A stretch of DNA of 64,000 bases from Chlamydomonas reinhardtii. Its lineage: Eukaryota; Chlorophyta; Chlorophyceae; Chlamydomonadales; Chlamydomonadaceae. Positions 20,701 to 31,100 of the stretch are shown here, piece by piece. Positions within the stretch are counted from its first letter, which is position 1. Each line of letters opens with the position of its first letter. The stretch is taken from the NCBI RefSeq assembly GCF_000002595.2, contig NC_057012.1:7434676-7498675 (forward strand). The letters are read 5' to 3'. The position numbers and the translations under genes are program-made. The notes under the pieces are model-generated. The model did no database searches. It was given only the letters and a program-made list of their open reading frames with translations, and was not told the origin of the DNA.

Positions 20701-22012
20701 AAAGCCATGACTGAATTGCCCGCGGTGACTCTTGTGGCGCCGCCCGAGCCGGGCGCGTGGGTGAGTCATGTGCCGTTGTGGGCTAACCCGGCGCTGTGTG
20801 AGGACGGCCGCACGTGGGAAATGGCTTTCGCGGATTTGTTCGCTCTGCCGGGACTGGCGTGTGTGGGCCAGCTGGTTGCAGCGCATGACGGCCTGAACGA
20901 ACTGCGGCAGGCATGTACACGCCCTTGGGCGTGGGGCTCCCGGTTTGGTGAAGCGTGTGGGGATATGTATGTGACTGCTGTGTGGCGGCGGGTGCTGCAC
21001 TGGAGTACGCGGGCGCGCCTGCCGTCGCCCCTGCCGGGGCCGGCGTCGCCTCAAGCGGCGGCCGACCAATTTGCGGCGGCGGTGGCCCTTCTCCCCGCTG
21101 GCTGGGCTGCCGCCGCGCGTGCCGCCCAGCTGGCTCGGGGGCTTGCCGCCGCGCTGCCGCTCCCGGCGGCCGACATCGTGAGTGCTACGGCGGAGTCGGT
21201 GCAACAGGTGGTGCGGGGGCTTGGCTGGGTGCAGTGCGGGGGGCCGCCCATCCTGCTCACTGCCTACACGGTGAAGGCGGGTACCGTGCTACAAATGGCT
21301 CCACAGTTAGCCGCCCTGAAGGCTAAGCATTTGCAATATGTGTGCGACGCGGGTGTGTCGGGGGTGGGGGCTGCCCTGGCGGCGGGGGCCTTCGTGTGCA
21401 CCTTGGCCCGCTTGTGGTCGCTGAAATGGGAGAATCATCATAAGGAAGCACTGTGGCGTGTGGCCGCCAACGCTTGCTGGTCGTTTCCACGGCATGCTCG
21501 CGAGCGGGCGCGAGGCGTTGCTGTTGACCCGTGTTGGGCGTGTGGGGTTGACATGCTTGATGGGGACCGGCGTCACTGGTTTTGGGACTGCACTGTTGCG
21601 CTGTCCCTGCGGGAAAACATGGGGATGGCTATGGGTTTCCATGCCAGAGGATGCTCTAAGTGCCTTCTCTCGTGAGGAGCTGTGGTTAGTGCGCCCGCCT
21701 GCGGGGCTTGCGCCACCTGTGTGGGATGTGGTGTGTCTCGCTGCTATGTCTGCCCTTGACTTTGGTCGGCAGCGTATGGTTATGGCCGGGCTGGCGGCGC
21801 GAGCGAAGCTGCCGTCGGCCCGGGTGCTGAGCATTGGACTTGCCGTCGTAGCTGACTTCTGGGGTCGTCTCCAGACGTTTGTGACTTTGGGTATCAGGCC
21901 AAAGGGTTGGGACACTGTGCCGTCTGCGCATCCTTTCATCTCTCGGGCTGTTGGTGACGGCATGGTATTGCGCTTGCCGTATGACGCTGATTCCCCGCCT
22001 CCCTCACCGTGA
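17708..22012 (+). CDS. LINE ORF2: AP endonuclease and reverse transcriptase
   Basis: ATG at 17708 opens LRVGSHNVRGLRKR...VVCLQ, the endonuclease start. After a frame change near 17870 the frame continues with LLAADFNF, SRLDRIL and PSDHMLVTVAL (endonuclease catalytic blocks). The reverse transcriptase follows: GPDGIPVELY, NYRPITLTDTDYR, then TAA at 19519 where CAA is expected, AFLDFYKAYDTVDR, GVRQGCPLAPLLY and YADD at 19918-19929. The C-terminal part has CWACG...DRRHWFWDC, a CCHC knuckle. A second frame change near 21630 leads to the last segment (ALSAFSREELWLVRPP), closing at 22012. Order and motifs are those of L1-type ORF2. The stop and frame changes make this copy non-functional unless read through. 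Confidence 0.88.
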
Positions 22013-22200
22013 GAGGTTGTGGGTGGTTGGGGGCTTGGTGTGTGGGCAGGACGCACGTGTGGGCGACCGTTCTAGTGCCTGGACGCTTGCGCCCTGGTTA
22101 ATGCGTGCGCTGTGCGTGTGTGCTGCGGCCTGGACGATTCCCGGCACTCCTGTGCCTAGGCTTGTGGCGTTGAGGCACAGCGGTGGGGCTCTGGCGGGTT

Positions 22201-22971
22201 GAGGCTTGGCTAGGACTCACTATGCGCGGAGTCACACGGACGTTGACCGCGGGAGGGTTTGCAGCAAAGTCGGGGTTGGTGGAGTCCAGTTGGGCCCTGA
22301 TAGCATGTGATCGCTCGGCGTCTTCGGGTGCTGGGACTGTCCCCTCTGTAACATCCGCATTCATACGCAGCCCTCCGCCCAAAGTTCAAACCCTCCCAAA
22401 TGCCCGCATATGACATACGTATTCTAAGACAGAGCTGTATTGACCTGTCCGCTCGTCGAGCTCATGACATGCTCCGACATGCCCCGACATATTACACGAA
22501 GAGCTGCTTTTAGCCCCCACAGAGACGTTCTATCAGCTATATAGTCACTATTATGCACGACAATAATAAAGCATTGAGGAAACGGCTTCTCGACGCACGT
22601 ACTGCGGTACGTGGGGCCTTGCGTGGGGCGGCCTTGAAACGGCACGCGTGCGGGGTTTGGCGGAATGTGACCCGATTGACAATAGTTAGTGGGTATGTGA
22701 GGGCAGAGGTGTTATGCAACCGCTGACCGCTCCGGTCGCTCGCTCCCTCCGTGTGGAGTGCCCTCGAGGGATTCCCTCAGATGGAGGGCAGAGGTCTCCA
22801 AATGAGCTGCCCTCGTGATGTACCCTCAAACCGAGCAGAGGTGTGCCCGTGGCCCGGGCAACAGGTACGTGGTATGCGAGGCAGCGCTGGAAACGGCACG
22901 CGTGCGGATCGTTCGACCCGATCGGGTGCCACGAATCCTGGTTCGCAACTACGGTAGTCACTCGAGTGTGA
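22201..22971. other. Intergenic, repeat-like
   Basis: Two diverged direct copies of about 80 bp occur near 22595-22680 and 22862-22940, sharing GAAACGGCACGCGTGCGG and GACCCGAT. No gene is supported. Confidence 0.5.
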
Positions 22972-25898
22972 ATGAATAATGTATTGATAGCCATGTTTTC
23001 ATTAGCGCTCGCCTTTTCCGCGTTGGCTTTTGCATTTGGAGCGATTGAACCGGAAATCGACCATAATCCCCTCAACAGCACGCTCCCACCGCTGCAACAG
23101 GATGACTTTGTTTTTGTTGCAACATCGATGCTGCCCCGTTTGCCACTGCTTCACGCGACAAGGGCTTGGCGGAAAGGCATGCGCGCAGTGTTCGTGACAG
23201 AAACGCCGCTGGAGAAAGTGCCTCTGCATTTGTTAGCAAGCTCGTTACGGTATGTCTGCTAGTGTTCTCAGGACGTGTGACCCGCTGTGATCGTGTCGCA
23301 CGCCCTGTGTTTCGCCTGACACGCCCCGCGAACGACTGTGACTGCAGGCACCGAGAGCTGCTGGCATACTACCCGAGCTATAAGATCATGCCCAATGGTA
23401 CGTGCATGGCTCTCAGTAGGCGCAGCGGCATGGAGGAGCACAACTGTCTGGGGTCCGACACAAACGCCGCACGAACAGACACCCTGAAACTCGCTGGAAA
23501 ACACCGGAACACGCTGGGAACCGCACCGGAAACCGCACCAGCGGGGGGGGGGCATGCTAGCACGTGTGCTTGCTTGAACTACGTGAACCACGCTGCGGCG
23601 GTTCATGTCGGGCATTGGGCGGACCAAGCCGGAGGGGCAGTTGGCAAGGGCCCGTGCGCAGCAGCGCGCCGGAAACCGTGCGGAAACCCATCTGAAGTCC
23701 AAATGAGAACCTTTGAACATCTCCCTTGGTAATCGTGCATGAATATGTGGGACTGTGGGAGCTACCCCACGTGCGACGGCTGCACAATTCAAGAACCTGC
23801 GCCGGAAACCGTCTGACAACTTTGCATTCCAACTGAAGCACAAAGCTGAGGGCTTGGAATGACGGATGCCGGCTCCTGCTCATCTTAGCCCCTGTTTAAG
23901 CCTCTAACCCCGACCACCGATCGCGCAGGCAAGCGCAACCACTACCAGGATGGCGACCGGCGAGCCGCCATGGCTCCATTCCTAGGCTACGCCATGCTCA
24001 CGGACCCAAACCTGCTCGCGCCCCACACGCGGCACCCCGCTGCGCTGCTATCAATGGGCGACGGGGCTGGCGGAGGAGTTGGCGGGCACGGGCGACACGC
24101 GGGGGGCGCGCTGCAGGCAAGCGCAGGGGGTGGCCCTGGAAGTGGAGCAGGGAGCAGCTCAACCACGGGCGTGGCGGCGGCGGCTGACGCGGCCGCTGCG
24201 GCTTCCGCCGCGGCCTCTGCAGCTGCTGCGGCAGCTGCTGCGGCAGCGGCGATAGCTGCCGCTGCGGTAGCGGGGCGCGACGTGGGTGCGAATAGCGCCA
24301 CTGGTGCCGCCACTGCCAGTGCTGTTGGCGCTAGCGACGCGGGCAGCGGCGACCCATTCAAATGGTAGGCCCGGGGGATGGGTCGTGATTGCTGCTAATC
24401 AGCTGGTGGCGCTGCCGCCCGTCGTGCTATCATTGTGTCATGCACGCCCGCGTAGCGCCCCTTTTCTTGCTCAGCCCACCATGGCAGCCGCTCTCACGCC
24501 GCTTTAGCATTCGCATCCGCAAGCATCTCGTTGCACTTTCTGTGCCCCTCCCAGGATGCTGTTCGGTGATGATGACACAATCTACTGGATGCGCGGCGTG
24601 AAGGCGCTGCTGCGAGACCTGGACCCGCAGCAGCCGCTGCTGCTCACTGACAACCACTTCCGCGGCAGCGACTGCCCCAGCCAGCACGCGGGCGCCTGCC
24701 GCGCCTGCACCGCGCCGGGCGCCACGGGGCCGGGCTCGGGGCGGCCGGCAGAGGAGTGCAAGTGCACGGTGGAGGTGGGTCCCGGGAAAAGGAACGAGCA
24801 GTGAAGGTCTTTGGTACAGCCGAGATCAGCGGGCGGCTGTTTGGGAGGGTTTGGGGCTCGGCACTCATGGAAGGCTGTGCCTCGCAGCCCCATGCCCACC
24901 TTCCAGCCGGAAGGTTAGCGTCCGTTGGCCGCGCCTAGGCTCTCCATGCCCGCCTTTGAGCCCACCGCACGACAACAACGTCCAAAGTGACAACGGCGTA
25001 CGTCCAAAGCCACACGGGCCAGTGCCGCTGCTCCCACTTGCGCAGGCGCTTTGCGGCCGCAATTTCGGCCACAATGTGTCGGCGTGCGTGAATCTGTGGG
25101 AGGGCGTGGTGCCTTTCGGCGGCGCCGGATTCATTTTCTCCATCGGCTTCTTCAAGCAGCTGACGGCATACAGCAACGGTGGCGGCTTCAGGGCCTTCGA
25201 GGTGAGGCGGCGGCTGGGAGCGGACGGAAGCCGCATACCGTAAATTCGCGCCACCCAACCTTCCCTCATTGCCAGTTCACTTGCTCATCGGTTGTAGGCA
25301 GGGGTTATAGGCAGGGGTTGGGGCTGGGCGAATTGCACCATTATAAACGTCACATTTGCGGCTCCCTCGCCCCGTGCCCCGGCTGCACCGCGCCGCACTC
25401 CGCAGGGCTGCGTGCACCACCCCTTCAACGGCTCCATCATGGGCTGGCCCGAGGGCGGCGACGCCATCCTGTCGCGCTGCCTGTGGCGCATGGGCTTCCC
25501 GGTGTCGGTGCCGCCGTTGGACTCGCCGCTGGGGACAAAGTGAGAGGCTGGGTGGGAAAGGGACATCGGCTCGTGCCGGGCGTCGGGTGCCCAGGAAGAT
25601 GCGCGAAGGAGCTGCTGCAGCCGTTGCGCACGTGTTTGTCTGCCCCACCGCAGACCCCACGGCAACTTGCTGGTGGCCTTCCTGCACATACGTGCGAAGG
25701 TCAGCTTTGCGCAATTCACTCGCGGTCACGTGTCGCGGTGATTCCCGCAGGCGCTTCGGTGAGACTCTGACGCTGCAGCGCCTGTACGCCGCCGCCGCCG
25801 CGCTGTCCAACAACTCGCTGCCGGAGGACGCGGCGGCGCAGTGGACGCACGGCGCCACAGTGCACCTCAGCGTGCGCGACTTCAAGTCATACTGGTGA
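22972..25898 (+). CDS. Fringe-like glycosyltransferase (GT31 type)
   Basis: Seven exons join in phase to 473 residues: 22972-23249, 23348-23397, 23929-24364, 24555-24774, 25046-25201, 25406-25539, 25751-25898. The N-terminus (MNNVLIAMFSLALAFSALAF) is a signal anchor typical of type II Golgi enzymes. Then come RAVFVTETPLEK, NHYQDGDRRAAMAPFLGYAM, KWMLFGDDDTIYW (the DDD metal/donor motif of the fringe family), VPFGGAGFIFSIGF (the PFGGAG block) and HPFNG. This is the pattern of the fringe-like (DUF604-related) GT31 family expanded in Chlamydomonas. It should act in the Golgi lumen on a nucleotide sugar; acceptor unknown. Exon 3 carries an unusual insertion of roughly 110 Ala/Gly-rich residues before KWMLFGDDD. 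Confidence 0.88.
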
Positions 25899-28111
25899 GG
25901 CGTGATGTGGTGTTGACGGAAAATTCGGGAGTCTCGGCCCGGGCCTTTTGGTGAAATGCCCTCAGTGTTGTTATGCGTGAGGTGCAGCCTCTTGCTTTAG
26001 CGCCTCTCGCGTGCACGTGCAAGCCATGTCGGGTATGCACTGACCGCGGATGCGTCGTGCGGATACGCCACACAGGGACGCGGCGGCTGCGGCCAAGATG
26101 TTCATTGCCATTTACGATATGGTGGCGGAGCGGCTGTGGCCCACCAAGCCGCGGAATGGCGGCTAAGAGTTGACATGAGCACTTGCATGAGCAGAGCTCG
26201 GGCGACAGCGTGCGCGGCCACGCGCCTAGGGTGGAGGGTGCTGGGGTACATCGCTGTCGGGCGTGGGATGTGGGGTTCACAAGTACGCACGGACGTGAAT
26301 TGCTGTAGGGGCCTCTACATTGTGTGCAATTACTGATTAATTTATGCGGCGGGGTGGGGTGTGAACAAGTGGTTGCGTATGAGGCAGGCGCTATCTCTGT
26401 GGGATGATACACATGACGCTAGCTGCGGACTGAGGTGACAGCTGTTGCCGGAGTGTGTATCCTTCGGCCTCGCACTGTAACCTCAACTGTATCTTAGTTT
26501 CTGCGCAAACCTGGGCAGCGTACCGGCATGTAATGCTTCTGGGCGCGATGACTCCACGCTGGCTATCTGATGGCGGCTTGTGGCCTGTGGTCAAACCACT
26601 CCTGGGAAAGGAATCCAAGGGCTGTGTATGAAGGTCTGCAGGAATCTGGGGGGTCGTGACGTAGGGTAGTGCTCCCGCACTTTTGCCTTCAGGGGTACGG
26701 GGGCAACTCCCACCAACCTTCGGCAGCGGTCGGCAACCGCCCCCAAGTCCCAGGCCCCGTGCACTCTTTGGGCTGAGCCACGGTCTGAAGCGCTTAGCCC
26801 TCCACGCTTATCACGAATCCATGGGGGCGCAGCCCCTATAATCGCCCCTGTCCGTGCCTGGCCGCCGGGATTGGCCGGGTTTGCAAGAAGTACCGTAATA
26901 CAAGTCCATGGGTCTGACTGTCGCACGGTCGCGAGCAAAGCGACGGAGCCCTGATATTATACTTATGCCTACGGTATATGAGGCAAAGTATGTCAATGGC
27001 AAACAGCCCGGGGGCTTGGGGCGTCCTGTGCTGCCTTTCATTCTCTGAACCGCTATGCGTGCCGCTATGTGTGCCGCGAGTGTGTCGGTTCCAATGCGCG
27101 CCCATCTTCCCGCATTGTCTGCAAGGCGCAAGCCCGCACCCGCACCGTGTCTCAATGCCTCGACGTCAAATGATACGATAGGACGTGCTGGCTGAGTGCT
27201 CAAAGGTACAAAGCGTGACCAAAGATGTGCTTAGTCATTGCTCCACTACCCGGCACTGGCCTATTAACTGCCAGCATCATCGAGTGCAACCGAAACTACA
27301 GGGCTCCTATCTTAATGTCTCCAGACATTAATTGGCCATTTTGGCCGTTTCCTAGACATTCCTCCCGGGTGCTAATGTCTGGGGCGAGACTTTGTTGGCC
27401 CGGGTTTGGGGCGGGTTTTGTCCCAATTCCTATAGAGAAGCCCCCAAACCGCCATGTGCCCAGACAAAAGACGGCGGCCACCGGGCCGTTTTTGTCTGGA
27501 GCTAGACATTTCCCCAAAAACAAGATACGACCCCTGACCGAAAGCCTTCATTATCCGTCCCTGGCTGTGCATCGCACGTGTCGGTTGCGCTGCTAGCATG
27601 TGCGCATATTGAACTCCTGCGCCTTCCTCATACCGCCCGTCTCATGCCTGCTTCCTCTGCACTTTGTCGCCTGGCTATTGCTTTGACGCACAATACTGTA
27701 GCATAATCCACTGTAGCTTCCACGCCCGCGTCTGTCCGGCTCCGCATGATCAACATGCCGAACATATGTGGACTTCCATTCCCCAAACGTTGACACGGTC
27801 AGCACCAGCCCAAACACTGCCCTACCAAGCTGGCGCGCCTCGTCCTATCTGCGTATTACCGCGTGTGCATCCCTTCCGGGCTTCAACCTCCCTTGGTAGA
27901 GGCACACCATAGTAACACCATAGTAAACCCTAATACACCGCCCCCCGCCCCAGTGCCCATGATGCACTCGTCCATTGCTCGACGCGGACCGGCCCAAGCT
28001 CCCAGCGTCGGCTCTGCGCCCTCAGATCCTGTGCGACAGCGGACAGGAGGACAGACTCAGACAGGATTGGGCCTCGGCGCGTGTGGTAGTGCGCCATACA
28101 CCCACGTGGCG
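25899..28111. other. Intergenic, nothing coding recognised
   Basis: TGTAA, the usual volvocine polyadenylation signal, occurs at about 26473 and 26527 and could end the fringe-like gene. An AGACATT/AATGTCT-rich segment lies at 27309-27510. No exon is supported. Confidence 0.45.
27309..27510. repeat. AGACATT-rich palindromic segment
   Basis: AATGTCT or AGACATT occurs at least five times, including the perfect palindrome TTAATGTCTCCAGACATTAA near 27312-27331, followed by GGCCATTTTGGCC. It could be a small terminal-repeat element or its remnant; ends not defined. Confidence 0.4.
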
Positions 28112-31100
28112 TCACATGGCGCAAAACCACCACACGACTGCCGTCCAGTCCCCCATAGCCGGCTCGCACCTGTGCTCGATGACGTTCATGATTTGCAGCG
28201 GCGACAGTACCGTCATGCCCGCGGCCGACAGCACCGGGTCCGAGCTCATGCCGGCTCGCACCTGTTGTGCGTGAATCCCAATTTGCTTAGGAGCGTTCCG
28301 GTGGTGGTGGTTGGTGCGCAGTCCGCATCGCGGGCATGCAGGCATGCAATCATCCAGTTTGCATGAAAACTTTACCCAAGGCGCTCTTACAACCACGCAC
28401 CGGGTCGCCGCGAGCATGCGGTTTGGCAGGCGAGGGCCGTGGCTGTGAGGACTTGGAGGGCGTGGTGGTGATGGCCGCTGCGGATTGTCGTTTTGGGGAA
28501 GGTCAGAGAAGGGACAACAGTTGAGTTCTGCAGTCCATGCAGTTCAGGGGGCCCACCTATGAGGGCGTCGTGACCAGCACCAGGCCTCCCGAGCCGCACA
28601 GCCCCCACACACCTGCCCGCGCCGCCACCGCTGCCGCGCTGGCCCGCCGCATCACGTCCGCCGCCTCCTCGTCGCCCAGACACAGCAGCCGCGCCGCCGC
28701 CTGCAGCTCGCGGAAGTGCTGTCCGCCCGCCGCAGCCCCGCCAGCGCCCGCTCCGGCTCCAGCTCCGCCCCTGCGTGTGTAGGGCGCAAACAGCTGCGCC
28801 AGCCCGGACACGTCCGCAGCGAACTGCCGGGCGCCTGCGGACAGGGAGGACAGGGAGGGAGGGCACGACGGGCGGCAGCTCAAGCAACAGTAGCGCTGCC
28901 GGACCAGCCACTGCCACGCCATGCCCGGCTCAAGAATCCAGACCCAAGCTGTTTGTTGCTCCGTCGTTACCCGCGCGCGTGAAGCGGCTCTCCGTAGCGA
29001 TGAAGTTGAACACGAAGCGGTTGATGGACAGCGCCGCACCGCGCCACACGTCTGCAAACGTGACCTTGTCGCAGGTGCGCGACAGCCGATGCAGCGTAGC
29101 CTGCGCGGAATGAGCCGTGTTGGGTAGGATTGGCGCGCCACCAACCTCTGCAGCGACACAGCTCCATAGCCAGTATGCCGTAGACCATCCACCCGCAAAC
29201 CGCCAGCATCCGCCACAGCACCCAACACTGCACCCTGCACCCGCACCACACACCTGCAGGAACAGCAGCGCCGGCGCGAAGGAGGGCGTGATGCTGGCCG
29301 CCGGCCGCACACCGCCTCGCAGCCCACCCTCGCCCGCCTCCCCCAGGCGGCCGCCGCTCAAAGCCTCGTCCAGGTCCTCATCCGGCATGAAGGGGAACTG
29401 CGGGTTGGCCTCGATGGCGTGCCGGTACGCCACCGAGTGCCTGTGCGAGGCAGAGCGGGGGGCAGCATGCCGGGGGTGCACCCGAGTGGCGTGGCTTGTG
29501 ACCGGCTGACAAACTCCACCTGTGCCCCGCGGAGCCCTCCCACTCCTCTACCCGCCACCGAGGGTGGGACCCGACACTTAGCCACTGCCCATCTTGCCGT
29601 GAACCCCCGCTCCACACCCTAAACCCCACACCCTATAGCCTCACCTGCCAAAACCCAGCGCCACCTCCCGGGCCAATTTGAGGCAGCCGTCCCGGTGCAA
29701 CCGCCCAAACGCCGCCACGTACTCCCCGAGCACCGGCGGCAGCGGCCCACTTGCGCCGCCGCCGGTCCCACCTCGCGCCGCCGACGCCAGGCTCGTGCCG
29801 CCGAGGCCCGCGCCGCCGGCTAGCGCCGTCACGCCGTCTTGGAGCGCGCGCCGTGCCGGTGACGCGCCGCCGCCGCCTGTGGCGGCCATCAGCCCGCCCC
29901 AGAAGCCGCCGCCCCCCAGCTTGCCTGCAGCTGCTGCAGCCACCGAGCCAGTGCCACGTGACGCTGGTGAGCCGGGAACGCTGCTGCCGCCTGCACCGGT
30001 GTCCCCTGCTCCTGCGTCTGACACGGCGTTCAGCCGCGCCAGGGCCGCCACAAGGGGCGCCAGGTCAGTGAGCAGCAGGCTGTGCAGGTGGTCGTCCAGG
30101 TGGCGGGCGGCGCACAGCGCGGCGCACACCTGTGAGGGGAAGGAGGGAGAGTGGAAGTGTTACAGGGCGGCGCGCAGGAGGCAAGGTGTACCGAGTTGGC
30201 AGGAGACAGCCGCAGCCTTGGGCGCAGCTCACCGCTCACAATCTTCCCACAGCGGTGAGCCCCTACACCGCCAAACCTAGTAAACAACATGACAAGTGAG
30301 TGTCGTCGCGACCATCCCTACTTCCTCACCTTGGGCAGTCCGGCCTCGCCCAGCGCATCGCCGCCCGCCACCGCCACCTCCACCAGCCGCCCCAGCCGCC
30401 GCTTCAACAGCCCCAACACGGGGCCCGCTGCCGCCTCCAGCCATGCCGCCTGTGCCGCCGGCGCCGCCGCCAGCCAGCGCGAGCGCGCCACCAGCCCGTC
30501 CAGCACGGCCGCCGCCTCAGCCGCCAGCACTGGAGGCCATGTGTCGCGCTGCCAGGGGCCGGGCGGCGCGGCCGCGCCACCGGCCACGGCTATGGCGACG
30601 GCGCTGGCGGATGCGGAGGTTCCGTTGGCGTCGCCAAGGTCGTCGAAGAGGCCCAGAGCGCGCGCAGTGGCCTGAAGTGCAGAGGGAAGCGCGGGTTGCA
30701 GAGTTGCACTGCAAAGGGAAATCGGGGCCAGTACCATGAAAGGGCGGCGTGCAAAGGAGGCATGTGGGTGACCCGCGGCAGGCGCGCACCTCCTCCGCCG
30801 GAGCTAGCAGGCAGCTGTCGTCGTAGGCCGCTGCCTCCACCGCCCTCAGCGCCGCGCCACCCTCCGCCGCCGCCCAGCCCGCCAGCGCAGGGCCGAACGA
30901 GATCTGCTGTCCACCGTTCGCGGCGCCGTTGCTTGCGGCAGCTACAGGGCCTGTAGCAGCATCTGCGGACGGCGACGCCGCCGCCACGGCTGCGACTGCG
31001 ACGAAGCGGGCGTGCATGTCTGAGGTGCCGCCGGCGGCCAGCGGGTCCAGCGCGTCACAGGCGCGGGCGGCACCGCGTGCTGCAGCACGGGAAAGAATTG

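Larger units (their letters stand above)
16100..22200 (+). mobile_element. L1-like LINE retrotransposon, nearly full length, inactive
   Basis: Two-ORF layout: an Ala-rich ORF1, then ORF2 with an AP-type endonuclease, reverse transcriptase and a C-terminal CCHC zinc knuckle; no RNase H was seen. This is the L1-clade arrangement known from green algae. Damage: two apparent frame changes in ORF1, one near the start and one near the end of ORF2, and one in-frame TAA. The low number suggests a fairly young copy. Ends are approximate: no poly-A tail or flanking duplication was found. Confidence 0.85.

Noticed and set aside
28557-28612. RINT1-like gene ending at the TAG at 28557
   Set aside because: A GTGTGT donor at 28612 and two further phase-matched exons supply the LSP...R terminus expected of the family.
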